Shown piece by piece: positions 1-12,300 of a stretch of 64,000 nt of DNA. Source of the stretch: Limonium bicolor. Its lineage: Eukaryota > Streptophyta > Magnoliopsida > Caryophyllales > Plumbaginaceae. The notes below the pieces were generated by a model that was not told the origin of the DNA, searched no databases, and saw only the letters and a list, made by a program, of their open reading frames with translations. Made by a program: the position numbers and the translations under genes. The stretch is taken from NCBI GenBank assembly GCA_023374045.1, contig CM041779.1:149979485-150043484 (forward strand), written 5' to 3'. Every line of letters starts with the position of its first letter. The first letter of the stretch is position 1.

Positions 1-1661
1 ACAGTATAGTACATTTCAAGCTCGTCCCACCTCTTCACGCTCGTGTGATGGTAGACGACATTGTGCGAGGCCATGAGGACTCTCCGCTTCCGTTGGAGTG
101 GAATCAGTGGAGTAAAATAGGTCAAGCACAATCTTCAGTTGTTCCATGGCCATATTCTCTCATTGATGTCAGTGACAAGGTAAACTATTTACATGCTTAC
201 TGTTTAGTTTTTAACTTGACTGTTGAGTGATATGTTTATTATTTAAATTTTGTATACTATTAGATTGATAAGGAATTAAGACCGGTTAAGAAGAGAAAAG
301 AGGATAAGGGGAAGGAAGTTGTGAAATCAAATGAGGAGAGTCAGAGTGTGAGAAAGGAAGTGGTGAAACCTTTCGATATGACTCCTAGGAGATCCCCCAT
401 TCTGACACCCAAGTATCTGAAGAAGCTGACAACCAAACAAAAAATGTTGTATGACTTTTTCATGACAAGGCCGCAGTCTGTCACCAACTTCAACATGAAA
501 GTGTCTAAGCATGTTTTCCACTCCCCTGAGCCTAGAGATCTTATGATTACCGTGAGCGATCTAAGAGAATTTTTGATGGGAGACCTGCTTAACATCTCTG
601 TGATTCAGGCCTATTGTGTGTAAGTATCTTTTAAATTATTACATTATCTTTCATTTTTTTAAGCTATTTAACATATCTTAAGAAAAAATGTTGTTTAGGT
701 GTTTGACTAGTAGACTGCTAGCGAACAAGAGATTATTAGCCCTCTCTTTCTTGTGTCTGCAATTGATGTCAGCAAGTCAGGCCGCATTGGATGAGCAAGG
801 ATGTGCAGAGCACGTGAGGCAGGGATTTTGTACTGCGATGCAAAGAAAAACCAAATATTTGCTGATCCCATATCATCAGATGTAAGTACACAATAACTGG
901 AATTTTTTGCTTCCTAATTACATTATGTGATAAATTAAAAATATTTTTCTACAAAACATTCTTTGTTTTACCTGTGGTAGCAATCATTGGATGTTGATGG
1001 TGTTGTGTATCAACACCTCATGCTTGTTGATACTAGACCCATTGGGCGCTGATGACCTTCGAGAGATCGCTGTAGAGAAATATTTGAAGGAGTGGGTATT
1101 TAAAATTTTAATGCATTTTGTATTTATTTTAAGCTTGTCCTGGATTATTGGCAATAAATGACTTCATTTTAAAATGTTGTATTTATGCAGGGATCATAAG
1201 CTTGGTTTGAGTGATGGGAAGAAACCATTCTCCATCTTGGACTTCCATTACATACGTGTAAGTAATCATTTAATTTATGCATGCATTTTTGTATTAAAGT
1301 TAAACGTTTAATTTTTTGATCTGTCTAAAGTTGGTAATCCATGGATGGTGTGATGACAGTGTCCTAAACAGCCTGATTCACGGAGCTGTGGCTATTATGT
1401 GATGCGGTACATGTTCGAGATTGTACAAAATATTGACACGCTTGATGATGATGACAAGGTAACCCATACCAATCAAAGTTTTAGTTAAAGTTATTGCATT
1501 TTAAATAAAATTGTGTGTACTAATGATGATCAGTTTCTTTTTATGGACAGATCGTTTCTTTTTTCACAAAAGCAGGGAGCACATATTCCAAGATGGATCT
1601 CGACTTTGTAAGAGATCATTTATCGCAGTTTTGGTGTAAAAATTACTTGAGCATTTCTTAG
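1..1661 (+). CDS. CACTA-type transposon Ulp1-like (C48) cysteine protease, 3' exons
   Basis: Seven exons can be read: ..179, 264-619, 699-881, 981-1091, 1191-1257, 1360-1458 and 1551-1661 (TAG stop). All have GT-AG borders and stay in one frame across the joins. The last four carry the C48 SUMO-protease signature: His in INHWMLMVL, Asp in LILDPLG, and Gln plus Cys in CPKQPDSRSCGYYVMRY. The catalytic triad therefore looks complete. The 5' part lies outside the window. Plant CACTA/En-Spm and some MULE elements carry such Ulp1 domains, and the palindromic subterminal repeats just downstream favour CACTA. A second, more damaged copy with matching exon borders lies on the - strand at 58.6-60.2 kb. 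I infer a transposon-borne protease, not a host SUMO protease. Confidence 0.78.
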
Positions 1662-1962
1662 ATCTTATCCTAGTGTAGTTAGACTTAGACTTTTGTTTGT
1701 GCTGAAGCAACGTAGACTCTCAAAGTTTGTAAAGTTCAACTCTCTCTTATTTTTGAAAGTTTGAATGGGTTTGTTTGCAATTCGTTTTCGGTGTTGCAAT
1801 TCAAATTGGCAATGGTTTATGGTCATATATAGTGTGGTTGGTTACCAAAGGGCAATACTAGTTGGATGCCCTGTACAGGTTGTATATGTGATTGTAAATT
1901 GGGTTGTGTTGGAAAACACATGGTAGAGGCTAAAAAAACAAGAAAAACTAGAAAAAAAAAGA

Positions 1963-2232
1963 AAAAAAACCACGGTTATGTAAAAACCGTGGTTTAAAAT
2001 TCAGTGGAACGATGTTTTAAACCACGGTTGGTTAGAGAACCGTCGTATAAAAGAGTCATATACCACGGTTATGTAGATGAATCGTCGTATAAAAGCCTTA
2101 TATACCACGGTTATAAAGCCAAACTGTGGTATAAAATCGGTCTGATCCCGCGACAGAAACGGCTTTAAACGACGGTTTTAGCCTAACCGTGGTTTATAAT
2201 CCGTCTTTTAAATGACGGTTTCAAACCGTGAT
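1963..2232. repeat. CACTA subterminal hairpin repeats
   Basis: About six units spaced roughly 40-50 bp apart each pair ACCACGGTT or ACGACGGTT with AACCGTGGT or AACCGTCGT across a short AT-rich loop. Clear examples start near 1970, 2021, 2061, 2102 and 2168. Subterminal repeats of this kind are the transposase-binding regions of CACTA elements. Confidence 0.8.
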
Positions 2233-2345
2233 TGAAATACCCAAACCTTAATATATTGTTTAAACACTTAAATATGGTGTATTAAGACTAAAAAGAGTCT
2301 TAGAAACATTAGTAAACTAGTGTTGGTCAAAGGGTCTTAACCGTA
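2233..2345 (+). mobile_element. Fragment of a large LTR (start side, TGAAATACCC)
   Basis: The sequence opens with TGAAATACCC and stays alignable by eye for about 110 bp with the start of the complete element at 42993, for example a shared stretch around TTAGAAA(C/T)ATTA. After about 2345 I can no longer follow the similarity. Its other end and target duplication were not found. Confidence 0.55.
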
Positions 2346-5300
2346 TTGTCGGTTAGTCCCTGCACCAAGAATTTTCATCGGAGTTGTTAAACTCTTAACC
2401 GGGTTTGGTTCTAGCCTAAATGGCTTTAAGGCATTGATGATTAACCATTTATTCACTAGGTGTATTTCACTTAGAATTCTGGCCCACTAGCTTCTGCTGC
2501 GCGACCTTGATAACTTGGTTTTGTTCGCCTTTCTTGTTATCCTTAACGTGCTACACATCACATTTTTATCCCTTTTTATCTTGGGAATGAGGTTTATCAA
2601 CCAAGTGTGGTATTTCTTAGCATACGCGAATTCAATGAGCTTCGGATTTTCTAGCTAGCTCTTTGGGAATCTATATACATATTATTGTGTATTATAGTGA
2701 TCATTCACTTGATCCCTCTGACTTATTGTCGGTTGAGGTTGAGCCGCCACTTCGTTGTAGTGCTTCCTCTGTTGTTAGTGGCTTCTGAATTATACTCACT
2801 TATCTGATTTGCACAAGTGTTCTTTACTTGTACGACCTTGCATTTTCTATGCATTGGTCCTTGTGACTTTCATAAGTCTCCTTCCACTTTTATTCCGATA
2901 GAATTCACATATTGTGATTGTTGGTGGGTTTCACACTCTTCGTGTTTCTTTGGCGTTAGGCCGCACGGTTTGTTTCCAAGCTTTTGCTTAACTGGCTTAT
3001 GCCATGTTCGATGGTGGAAGGAAGGGTTTACCACAATTAAAATTTCCATATTCCTAGCTATCACACTAGATCATTCACTACGCAAGTGCAATACCAAAAC
3101 ACTCAATCCCACAGAGTGCAGAGGTGTAAACCCTTGGCAGTAAACCTCTTATGAGATTGCAATAGGGATGAACATTACTTCCTTTGTGAGGTGCTTCATC
3201 ATTTGGTGCAGGTTCCTGGCTTGTTGCCTGGTCTGTCTGTCATCTCGTATTTAACAACTCCATAGCATCGTGTGATTACTGAGGTACATTGGTCGCTTAC
3301 TGTGCACCATGTTCGTATTTGCTTACGACCTTGGTTTCCATGGCATCCGCTCATGTGTTTCCACCATTTATATAATGGTTCGCCATTCATTTGGCTGTTT
3401 ACTAAATATACTATACTTGTGTTCCTGTGCTTCTTGAGCGTTATTGGTTTTCCACTTCACATTTCCACATACGGTATTTTTCTTAACCGATTACTCCCCG
3501 GTTTCCAATAATTGCTTCCAAAGCTTATTTCACATTGCTTGGCAATAATTGTATGCTTAAGCTTCACTACATTAGTAGTTCTGAAAGGGATGTATTTTCA
3601 GACATTTATTGATGGTATCTTCTTCTTTGGGATATGTGTGTTCTCCGCTCTTGTGGTACCACAATAACGAGGGGTAACTTGCTCGTTAGTTATTAAACCA
3701 TCTCACTGGTGTCGTTCTTGGCAACTCTTCATATCGTTCACATTGGTTTTTGTAACCGTTGGGTTGTGTCCTGTAGTAGGTTTATGGCATACTACCACAT
3801 TGCCTAGAGTTCGGCTCATCTCAGGCGGTTTACAAGCTTTGCTTCTCCTTATACCACCAATTGGTTTGGAGGTAAGTATTTTGATGTTGATTGTTGTCAT
3901 TGTTAATTTAGGGTATCCCCTAGTAAGTGGGATCCCTTCGGTGTTCTAACCGAGCGTCCATTCTAGCTCTTGTGCTTTTATCACGCTTCCGACACCCTTC
4001 AAGGATTGCTCCTGGGTGTTGTTAAGTGATGCCATTACATCTGGCTGATATTTATGTGTGAATCCAGTCTATTATCCTACCTTACGGTTCTGGATCTGAG
4101 TTATCCCGTTGAGGGTTATAACGTCTCCCATTCTTAGGGTATACCATGGGTACTTCTCTTATATTTTTAACTAGTTTGGTATTTCCTTCGGTGGTGAATG
4201 GTATCCTCCGGTACCTTATGTGATCACTCTAGGTATTATATCTTGTCCATTGAACATTAGTGTGTTCATGTTAGGCATTTGCCTTACCGGGTTTAGACCG
4301 GTCATTCATTCCAGTTATTCCATGCATTTATTTCAAGATTTTTGAGACATATCCAATGTCTTTATTTAGTTGCTAGTGCTTCTCGCACTTCCTGACTCTC
4401 AATCATCCTTCTGGAGTGAGTTCTTGACTCCTTTTTCTTGTGAGCTTATCTAAGCTCTTCGATCGTTCAAGGTGTGAATTTACTTATGGTCCGTAGAACG
4501 GAGTCGACTACTTCCCGTGTTTCGTACACCACTTGTATACATACGTGGGGTACCTTATTGGCACGTTACCACTTACCTGACTAACTCACAAAAGGGTTTG
4601 TCAGGCCCACAAGCTCCTTCGGAGTGCGGTCGTCCTACATCCCGTATTTGGGTACACTTGTAGTGTTCGTCACACGCCTAGGTGAAGTATTCTATTGTCA
4701 ACTCATCTTGTATCATTCTATGATACTTGCCGTAATTCCTTTGGTTTGGTTTTAAAAATCTGAGGTTTAAAAGAAATGTTTGGGTTTTAAAAGGAAGGTT
4801 GTGTCTGAAAGAAGATCTTGGGTTTGAAAGAAAATTCTCATGGTGTTGCCATGTCTGAGGTCTTGACCAAGTCTAGCTTCTTGCTGACTGGTATGTTCGT
4901 TAATATGATGGTCGGGCCGTCGGGCCTTTCCAAGGTTTGGTTCTTCAAGTCCTTAGGATTAGTGATCCTATATTTGCTTCAATCTTCATGGTGGTACTTT
5001 AGTAGGTACTTGTTGGTCATTAAAAGTTTTCCAACTATCTTGCCTCTGCTGCACTTGCCCTGGGCAAGTGCGTGGGTAGGTTGTTTTTCGGTTAACGTAT
5101 ACTGGTTACGGTATCGTTTCTATCCAAATTTGGTGGTCTTATTAGATCTTCCTTTGATCTTTTGATCTTAGTGATCGGTTACCTGGGTAGCTTCCCAGTG
5201 ATCTTGACATGGTTGTCATTAATCCGGTATTCCCAATCCTTGGGGTTCTCCGTGTACCTTGCTTTGTTGCCCGTTCCCACACCTTTATGGTGGTTACTGA

Positions 5301-5990
5301 GGCTTGACTTATCCTTAGGAACCACGTTGTAGTCCTATAGGTGTATGTTCTGTGAATACTTTCATAGTTGTCTGAACTATGTCGTTCGGTTATTACGGCC
5401 TCTTGGTGTGTAGGTTTGGTGTTAACCCAACCTCGACTAATTCCTTAGTCGGTTGTATACCGTTATTGGTATTATCAAACATTACAGTCCGTAGACTCTT
5501 TTGTCTTGGGTTTGTTACTCTATCTTCCTCGCTTCATTGCGCGGTTGTGCTCCTCTTCTTGCTGGCCACTCATGGTTCTCGCCACGTCGCCCCATGGTGT
5601 TGTAACTTTCATTATCCTGTGTTTAGGATCTTCGATCTGCGGTCATTAAATACGGTTATTGTTGTTCCAACAGGAACCATCGTCGGGATTTCCGGTTCTC
5701 GGAATCTACCGTATGACAGGTTCTTCTCCTTGCAAGATTTATTTGTAACTGCCAGATCGGGTTTTACCCGAGTGCGAGAGGTCTTTCTATCTCTCTGGCG
5801 TTCTTGTCCTAACTTTACAACGGGGGACGTGGAGGGCGGGTATGGTTATTGTAGGTATCCAGATCACACTGGAGGTTCCTAACTAGCGTACCTCACACGC
5901 TAACACTCAACCCTTAGCCCTAAGTCTCTAATTCCTAACTCGGTATTTTCCTAAACTCGGTATTTCATCCATCAGAGCGATACCACTTTT
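2346..5990. other. Unassigned T-rich repeat-like DNA, no gene found
   Basis: About 3.6 kb of T-rich sequence. The longest open frame (5379-5882, +) is hydrophobic, low in charge and matches no family I recognise. It looks like chance openness in T-rich DNA. On the - strand a short Arg-rich frame near 5600 starts MGRRGENHEWPARRG and stops after about 24 codons; it could be a decayed gag start but is too short to call. A CGGTATTTCA near 5957-5966 resembles an LTR end but has no partner. It may be the decayed body of the element that starts at 2233. Confidence 0.4.
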
Positions 5991-6115
5991 TGTAACACCC
6001 CTACCGCTAATGTAACACCCTTAATCCTAAACCTGTAATAACGTCGCAAGTCGTAGCATAATAAATAATAATTTGTAGCGGAAAATAAAACCATCTATCC
6101 TTGGTGTTACACGCC

Positions 6116-6137
6116 GTTACTCACCCTTGTGAGTAAC
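6116..6137. other. Terminal hairpin of LTR A2 (9-bp stem)
   Basis: GTTACTCAC, loop CCTT, then GTGAGTAAC form a perfect stem 105 bp from the TGTAACACCC end. The A1, A3 and A5 versions have GTTAGTCAC and GTGACTAAC, so the fifth pair is changed on both arms. Confidence 0.8.
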
Positions 6138-6360
6138 AAGGCATCCTTACTCCTTCCAACAACATCAACTCCTCACGCTGTGATGAACAGATACTGAGCA
6201 CTCTAAATATTACAAACCAAATCCAACTGAGCAACTAAATGAAATACAACAGTCTCCTTAATACATTACAAAATAAACTTAAGAGTGTCTAATGGAACAC
6301 ATCTGCTACCCTGTAACCCGCACTCCGGCTCGTGTCTTCTTCAGTAACCTGAAATGTTTG

Positions 6361-6392
6361 GCCCATTGAAGGGCTCAGCAATTGAAATGCTG
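6361..6392. other. Conserved double hairpin, LTR A2 copy
   Basis: GCCC..GGGC is followed by CAGCA..TGCTG with a seven-base loop. The same pair of stems sits 0.4-0.5 kb from the same end in all five LTR elements. Confidence 0.65.
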
Positions 6393-7965
6393 GTATGCTA
6401 AATGTAGTTCTAAGTCATCTAGATTCCTTAAGTCGTTTTAGCCATCTTGATATTAGATTCTTTACATAATATACCGGTTTACAATAATAACAGTAATAAC
6501 TGTAAATACCAAACAATCACAGAACAGTTCACCTGCAAACATCAGTGCATCATAGTAAACAACAACCAAATAATCAAACACCAATAATCCATAATAATAA
6601 CCAATCAAGATACGAGTAATAATTAACTGTACTTGTTAGTTGGCCACTTGGCCCTTATCCTTTAAACCAATCACTTAACCTTTTCTAATTAAATTCCACC
6701 TCAGGCGTCATGTTAAGACAACCCTTAATAACTTATCAATGGATAGTAGTCCCCTGGGTTCCAAAGGAACCGTTACCAGCTGACCTTATGGCCCTAGATA
6801 ATGACCGATCCGGTCGAACTTGTGCACCAACGGTAGTGCCCTCCGCCATCGTCGAATGTGGACAATGGATTCCTTGAATGACTCCCCATTGGAGTCTCTC
6901 GTAGTGATCACGATGCGCAACCAGAAAATCGAACAGTCTGGATTCCTCTCTTTATAAGTTAGCCCTTTAGTCAGTGATACAATATCCAATCCTTGAGTTA
7001 AGACTATAACAGTTGACCATCAGTTAGGTTCAAGAATACCTAAAGGTCAGTTAGTCTTGTTCCAGTTTAGATGTATAAACTTCCAGTCATAAGACGTTCG
7101 CGTAAAATAAAACGCAGTGGTGTCGAGCAATACAGTATACAAGATGATATACATAAATCACAGATATCGCTCTTAATAACTAAACACACAATGTCTGGAC
7201 CTTAGGAATATCCTTAGGACATTTAGACCACACAATTAACATACCGTTCACCGTGTAACTTGCTAGCTTGACAGTTTCTCCCCGTACGCTGTTATATTCC
7301 ATGCAATGCCGGGTAATATTAATACAACTGTTAACTAAGTATTACAGTACTGTCACTGTAGAACTAATACTTGTAATATACTAGCCCCGTATGTTCTTTA
7401 TTTTTCCCCTGTTATTTTACAGTGGATCTAGGTAGTTTAACAATTCATTATTTTATGTGGTAACCACATGTGATAATGGATTTCTACTTTTTAGTATATT
7501 TCTATTTCCTTGATTATATACTCATAATTATTTCCACTTAGTCCATATATCAATATCATTTGGTTATTTTTATTAACCACAATTATTTATAAACTTTACA
7601 TTATACTCCATAATATACCATATTACTTAATTTTAATTCCTTCCTTTATTAAATTACAAAACCAACCTTATAAATTCGGTAATTATATTTTGAACACATA
7701 CTTTTATAATTCACTAATTAACCACTTAACATTTCGGTAATTACAAAATGAGTATTCCAATTTTTATAAATTACCAAATGACCACATTAATTTTTGGTCT
7801 TGGCATATACTTTCCTTATATTTACAGTTTAATCCCAAAACTTTATATAAGTTACATGTTAACTTATAAACTATAGTTTCAATATTTAATTTCCTAAAAT
7901 AACCAAGTGAACACTTATATTTTCGTAAGTTACCATTTCGCCCCCTTTTAATTCGGTTTTATATA

Positions 7966-8203
7966 CTCCCTCCGTCCTGAATTGACCGTCCTGTTTACTA
8001 TTTAGATATGTCGTTTGACTTCAATTTTTAACATATAAGATAAATTAATTTTGAAAATTTAAGTTTTGCATATGATTCCTTACATGATAAACTATATGTT
8101 ACAAAATTTAGTTTTATAAAATTATTTTATCTTATATACTTAATATTGAAGTGGAAAAACGTGTCATAAAGCAAACAGGACGGTCAATTCAGGACGGAGG
8201 GAG
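7966..8203. mobile_element. Stowaway-type MITE
   Basis: A 238-bp element starts CTCCCTCCGTCC and ends with the inverted GGACGGAGGGAG, with about 30 bp of near-perfect terminal inverted repeat. It is flanked by TA duplications at 7964-7965 and 8204-8205. No coding capacity. These are non-autonomous Tc1/mariner elements. Confidence 0.93.
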
Positions 8204-10639
8204 TATATGTTTTATAAATTACACATTCACCCCAAAACTTTTATAAACTTAATATTTAAACACTTATTTAAATTCACCAAAATTCATAATATTAATTCCT
8301 ACCTTATATTATATCATAAATATGCCAAACAAACCCTTAAGCTCTCGACAATTGTTATTTGTACACCAAACTTTTCAAAATTTACATTTTAGCCACATAA
8401 CTTATTAAACTAGCCATTTAAATACTTGTAGCTATTTTTAACACTCCCAAAATTTATAATATAAGTTAATATACTTATATGTTTCGAAAATCACCAAATA
8501 ACCCAATCTATTCTCGGCTGTAACAACATTTTATTATATGGTTTCAAAACTTGATTTAAACTTTATAATATGTATATATAAATGTATATAAGCCATATAA
8601 CACTTCTAAAAATTATGCTAATGACTTAGAATGATTATAAACTCAAAATAGAACATTAAATTCTTAGACAATTCGGTTTAACTATATATGTATCATAATT
8701 AATTTTTGTGACACATATTTATACCTTAAGGTAATAATCTTACCTTATATGTTATAAATTATTTTCTTGATATAATAACCCAATATTTTCGGCCTTAATA
8801 TTACTAAGGCTTATACATAATTTTTATACCAAAGTTTGAAGTTTAAATCAAACTTAAACTTAATAAATCTTAGTCATAGAAACTTACTCCTTAAACCAAG
8901 ACAATTCGTGTACTTGATTTCTCCTTGAACTCCAAGCTCTTCAAATGCTATTTTGATGAAGAGAGTTCGGCCTCCTTGTATATATTTAGGAGATCCATTT
9001 GTTAGACTTCTAACAAGGATTTATAAATAAGATTTGAAGTAATTTTACAAGAGTTTACCTTAGGTATTTAACAAGGTATTTTCGGTACACCTTGGAATGG
9101 TTGAAAATCCAAATTTCCTTCATGAAATAATGAAGAGAATATAGGTTTAGAAGTTATAATTTTCGGTAATAACCTTAGGGTATTTTACCAAGGTTTTTAA
9201 CATAAAAACATACCTTAACTTGATCTTGTTGTTCCTTGTGTTGTTGTTGAATCTAGGAACCTCCTTGGAACACTTAAGCTTGGCAATTTCTTGTATGGAT
9301 GTTAGGATGATTCTTGCTTCAAGACTTAGTAGATTTAGCTAGGAAAATTTACATAAAATGGTGTTAGAACTTAAAACACCATTAATGGAGCTTTGAAGCT
9401 CTAAGGAATTAACTAGCAAATGAAGAAGAAAAGAGAGAGCAATGGAGGCTTACCAATTCGGTGGGACGAGGCAAATGAGAATGGAGCCTCACGTAAGAAG
9501 ATAAGGAAAGGAATGGAAAGAATCTCATTTGACACAATAATTGTCAAATTAACTAATCTTTCCTTTGTTTATTGTTTGATTGTTTGGCTCAAGAAAATTC
9601 CCATAATTGAGTCTAGGTTTCGGTTGATTGACAAGGAATAAGGTGGCTTTGTTTGACAATTTGGAAGAAGAAGACAAGGACAAATGTAGGTAGGTGTTTT
9701 CTTTGAATTTTCTAAGTAGAATACCATGTCAATTTTGCCTTGTTCTCTTGTAGTTTTACGGTAATGTAGTGTAGATAGGCAACTGGTTTATTTGACAATT
9801 GAAGACATACTCACATGCCTAGGTTGGTAGATGTTTTAGTTGAATTTTTATAAGGCAAATAGACCTTCTTTTCTTGCCTAAAATCGGCCACCATGTGCTG
9901 TACAAAGGACTTTGTTTTTTTGTTGTTTTATACATAGATATATGCATTGTTAGGTAGTTGTTTTATTTGACTAATGTATAGCAATCAATCTAGCTTTCTT
10001 ATGCAGGAAATCGGCTGCCATATGCTAGGGGATGGGCTGCTTAATTATCATGAAATAAACTAGTATACACCATGTGCAAAAGTAGATCTAGTTTTGTTCT
10101 TTTACATTTTAATTCCTATGATTTTCAAAGACTAATATCTTCTTGTTTTATTGCAGGAATTCGGTAATGGGTACCCCCATTTGACTGAGTTTATTTGATA
10201 TAATGTCACAAGGCACATGGTAGATGAGTCATCATCCATAAGGCATTATTTTTGCTAAAATCCTAGGCTAAAACACTCAAAATGGCGCCCAATATAGAGT
10301 GTAAATGGGACTGATTTTTAATTTGATTCCTATCACACTATATTGTATTAGGACCATATTGTAACATGTTATAAGTCACAACATTTAATTGGTACATTTA
10401 TACCAAGGTAAAAGATGAAAGTTCTAAGGTAAAAATGCTGATTTTAGGTACCTTTTTTATGATAAAATCGGCCCTGTTTATGCATTGGCATTAATTGATT
10501 TATATGGTAAATTTATCCCCTTTTAATATTATCAACTTGTGGCTCCTCAAAAACTTCAAGGCAATTGCGTAGAACGCATTTTTGTGACACCTGAAGGTGC
10601 GTTTTTGTGCTTTAAGGATATTCTGGAAAATAAGTAGTC

Positions 10640-11200
10640 GCTATGAGTTCCAAGTGTTTATTTACATTTTTTTAGTCAATAATAATATGTTAAGGTGTTA
10701 CATTGAGTTATATGGGGTTATATCAACTCATAACTCAAGTTCCGGGCTACCGGGACACTCCCGGGGCAAAATAGGAGCGTTAAGAAATTCGTCCGAGCAC
10801 TTTGTTTATTTTTGAGAAAGTAGCTCGATAATTCTAATTAGAATGTTTAATAATGATTTTAGGAACTCTTACAATGAATTATATAGGACTTTGTGCCACC
10901 TCGACACTTCTCCGGGGCATTCCTAGGGGTTTATGGGACCTTCATCGGGAACTCCCGAGCGCTTTGCGTTTAATTGAAAATATACCATGAGGACTTCATA
11001 TTAAATGTCTAATAAGGAGTTATGGTGCATTTGGAATGAAGTGTAATGCTTTACTTCATCCTATAAAGTATTTCCGGGACTTTCAGGACTTTAGGGCCCT
11101 CAAGGGAACTCCCGAGCATTTTGTATTTTCACACCGATTTAGATGAGGTCTTGTATTCTAAAGGTCAAATAATGATCCTAGGTTACCTTCATATAAGGTT
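10640..11200. repeat. Degenerate tandem repeat, about 160-bp unit, in A2
   Basis: Three diverged units are anchored by GAGC(A/G)(C/T)TTTG at 10795, 10957 and 11114, each preceded by a CTCCCG or CTCCGG segment and followed by an AT-rich stretch. Spacing is 162 and 157 bp. It is AT-rich between GC-rich cores, unlike the 72-bp arrays of the other copies. Confidence 0.5.
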
Positions 11201-11451
11201 TATAGCTTATATAACTTTGTTAACTTAAGGTCGGGCTTTAACGCACGTTTTTGACCTTAAGGGGTTTAGGTGCGTTTTAACGCCTAAGTGTTTATATCCC
11301 TTCTTAGGGTTTAATAATCCCCTAAATGATATATATTTACCATTATTTAATTATTTAAATGTTAGGGGTATTTCAGCTAATCCCGTCATTACCTTACAAT
11401 TACTTACCTTCGTAGCAGATATTACATACACAACGGCGGGTGTACAATGCT

Positions 11452-11473
11452 GTTAGTCACCCACGTGACTAAC
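11452..11473. other. Terminal hairpin of LTR A1 (9-bp stem, G-box in loop)
   Basis: GTTAGTCAC, CCAC, GTGACTAAC. The loop junction creates CACGTG, a G-box core. It lies about 90 bp from the reconstructed TGTAACACCCC end. Confidence 0.8.
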
Positions 11474-11767
11474 AAGGCCAGTTACAATACTACATACTAT
11501 CGGTCTGATGACTTGAATATACCGAGTACTCTACACAATACATTACTTCCCATTCCATACTCAAATCATAATCCAAATACAAACCCCAATTCAATACTAT
11601 ACCGAGTCTACTACGATCCTCAAATTACCCATACAATTTGGACTTACAATTTCGCATTACAATACCAATACAGTTCCTATTACTCAACTACCCATGCTTA
11701 TACAGCAACCCTGTCCTACACTCTCGAACGGTGGTCAACTTCAAAGTACCTGTAAAATAAAAACGGT

Positions 11768-11793
11768 GCCCCTAGGGGCTCAGCAAATTGCTG
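11768..11793. other. Conserved double hairpin, LTR A1 copy
   Basis: GCCCCTAGGGGC is a perfect 12-bp palindrome. It is followed after one base by CAGCAAATTGCTG. Just beyond lies a block shared by A1, A3, A4 and A5, with GTACGCCGAC and GGTCGA in A1, A3 and A5. Confidence 0.75.
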
Positions 11794-11974
11794 CATATGA
11801 AATTCGCATACCCCGTGTGCTAACTGGGGTACGCCGACTACTTTGGTCGAATACATGGAGTTCATTTTCATGCATACATACATACTAACACTGCAACATT
11901 ATACACAAGCAATACTTACATGCATACCCAATATTCTATACCTACGAGGGAAGTCGATTCGTCAGTCAACCGTT

Positions 11975-12300
11975 CATGTTAGTTACTCACTCGTTACTTA
12001 CTCGTTACCTTACTCATTACTTTACTCGTGCTTTGCTCGATACTCATTACCTTACTCACATTTACTCATTACTCAACACTCACTACTTTACTCGTACTCA
12101 CTCATTACTCAATACTCATTACCTTACTCGTACTTACTTATTACTCGATACTCATTTCCTTACTCCTTACTCAATGCTCATTACTTTGCTCGTACATACT
12201 CAATACTCAATACTCATTACTTTACTCATACATACTCGTTACTCAATACTCGCTACTTACTCATACATACTCATTACTCAATACTCATTACTTACAGCCT
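11975..12300 (+). repeat. TACTC-rich low-complexity tract in A1
   Basis: Irregular iterations of TTACTC, ATACTC and CGTTACT over about 325 bp give open frames in all three + frames. Those frames are artefacts of a five- or six-base repeat. A3 has the matching reverse tract at about 49.68-49.86 kb. Confidence 0.8.

Larger units (their letters stand above)
1..2232 (+). mobile_element. CACTA transposon, 3' portion, truncated
   Basis: The Ulp1 exons are followed by about 300 bp of 3' sequence and then subterminal palindromic repeats, the usual order at a CACTA 3' end. The terminal TAGTG is missing: the repeats stop where an LTR-type terminus (TGAAATACCC) begins at 2233. The element was probably cut by that insertion. 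Confidence 0.65.
6011..11375 (-). mobile_element. LTR element A2 (probable solo LTR) nested in A1, TSD GCTAA
   Basis: The element runs from TGTAACACCC (6011) to GGGGTATTTCA (11375), 5365 bp. It is flanked by perfect 5-bp duplications GCTAA at 6006-6010 and 11376-11380. Removing it and one duplication rejoins A1 in register with its relative A3. No protein domains are seen. It contains a Stowaway MITE (7966-8203) and a degenerate repeat block near 10.7-11.2 kb. LTR sense on the - strand is supported by a TTAAG|GT donor at 9212-9214 in the same context as the other copies. Confidence 0.88.

Noticed and set aside
2317..2322. ACTAGTG as the 3' end of the first CACTA element
   Set aside because: It lies beyond the LTR-type terminus at 2233 and outside the subterminal repeats, within sequence that aligns to the LTR start of A4.
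5379..5882. 167-codon ORF
   Set aside because: Hydrophobic, no domain, T-rich sequence, no splice or promoter context.
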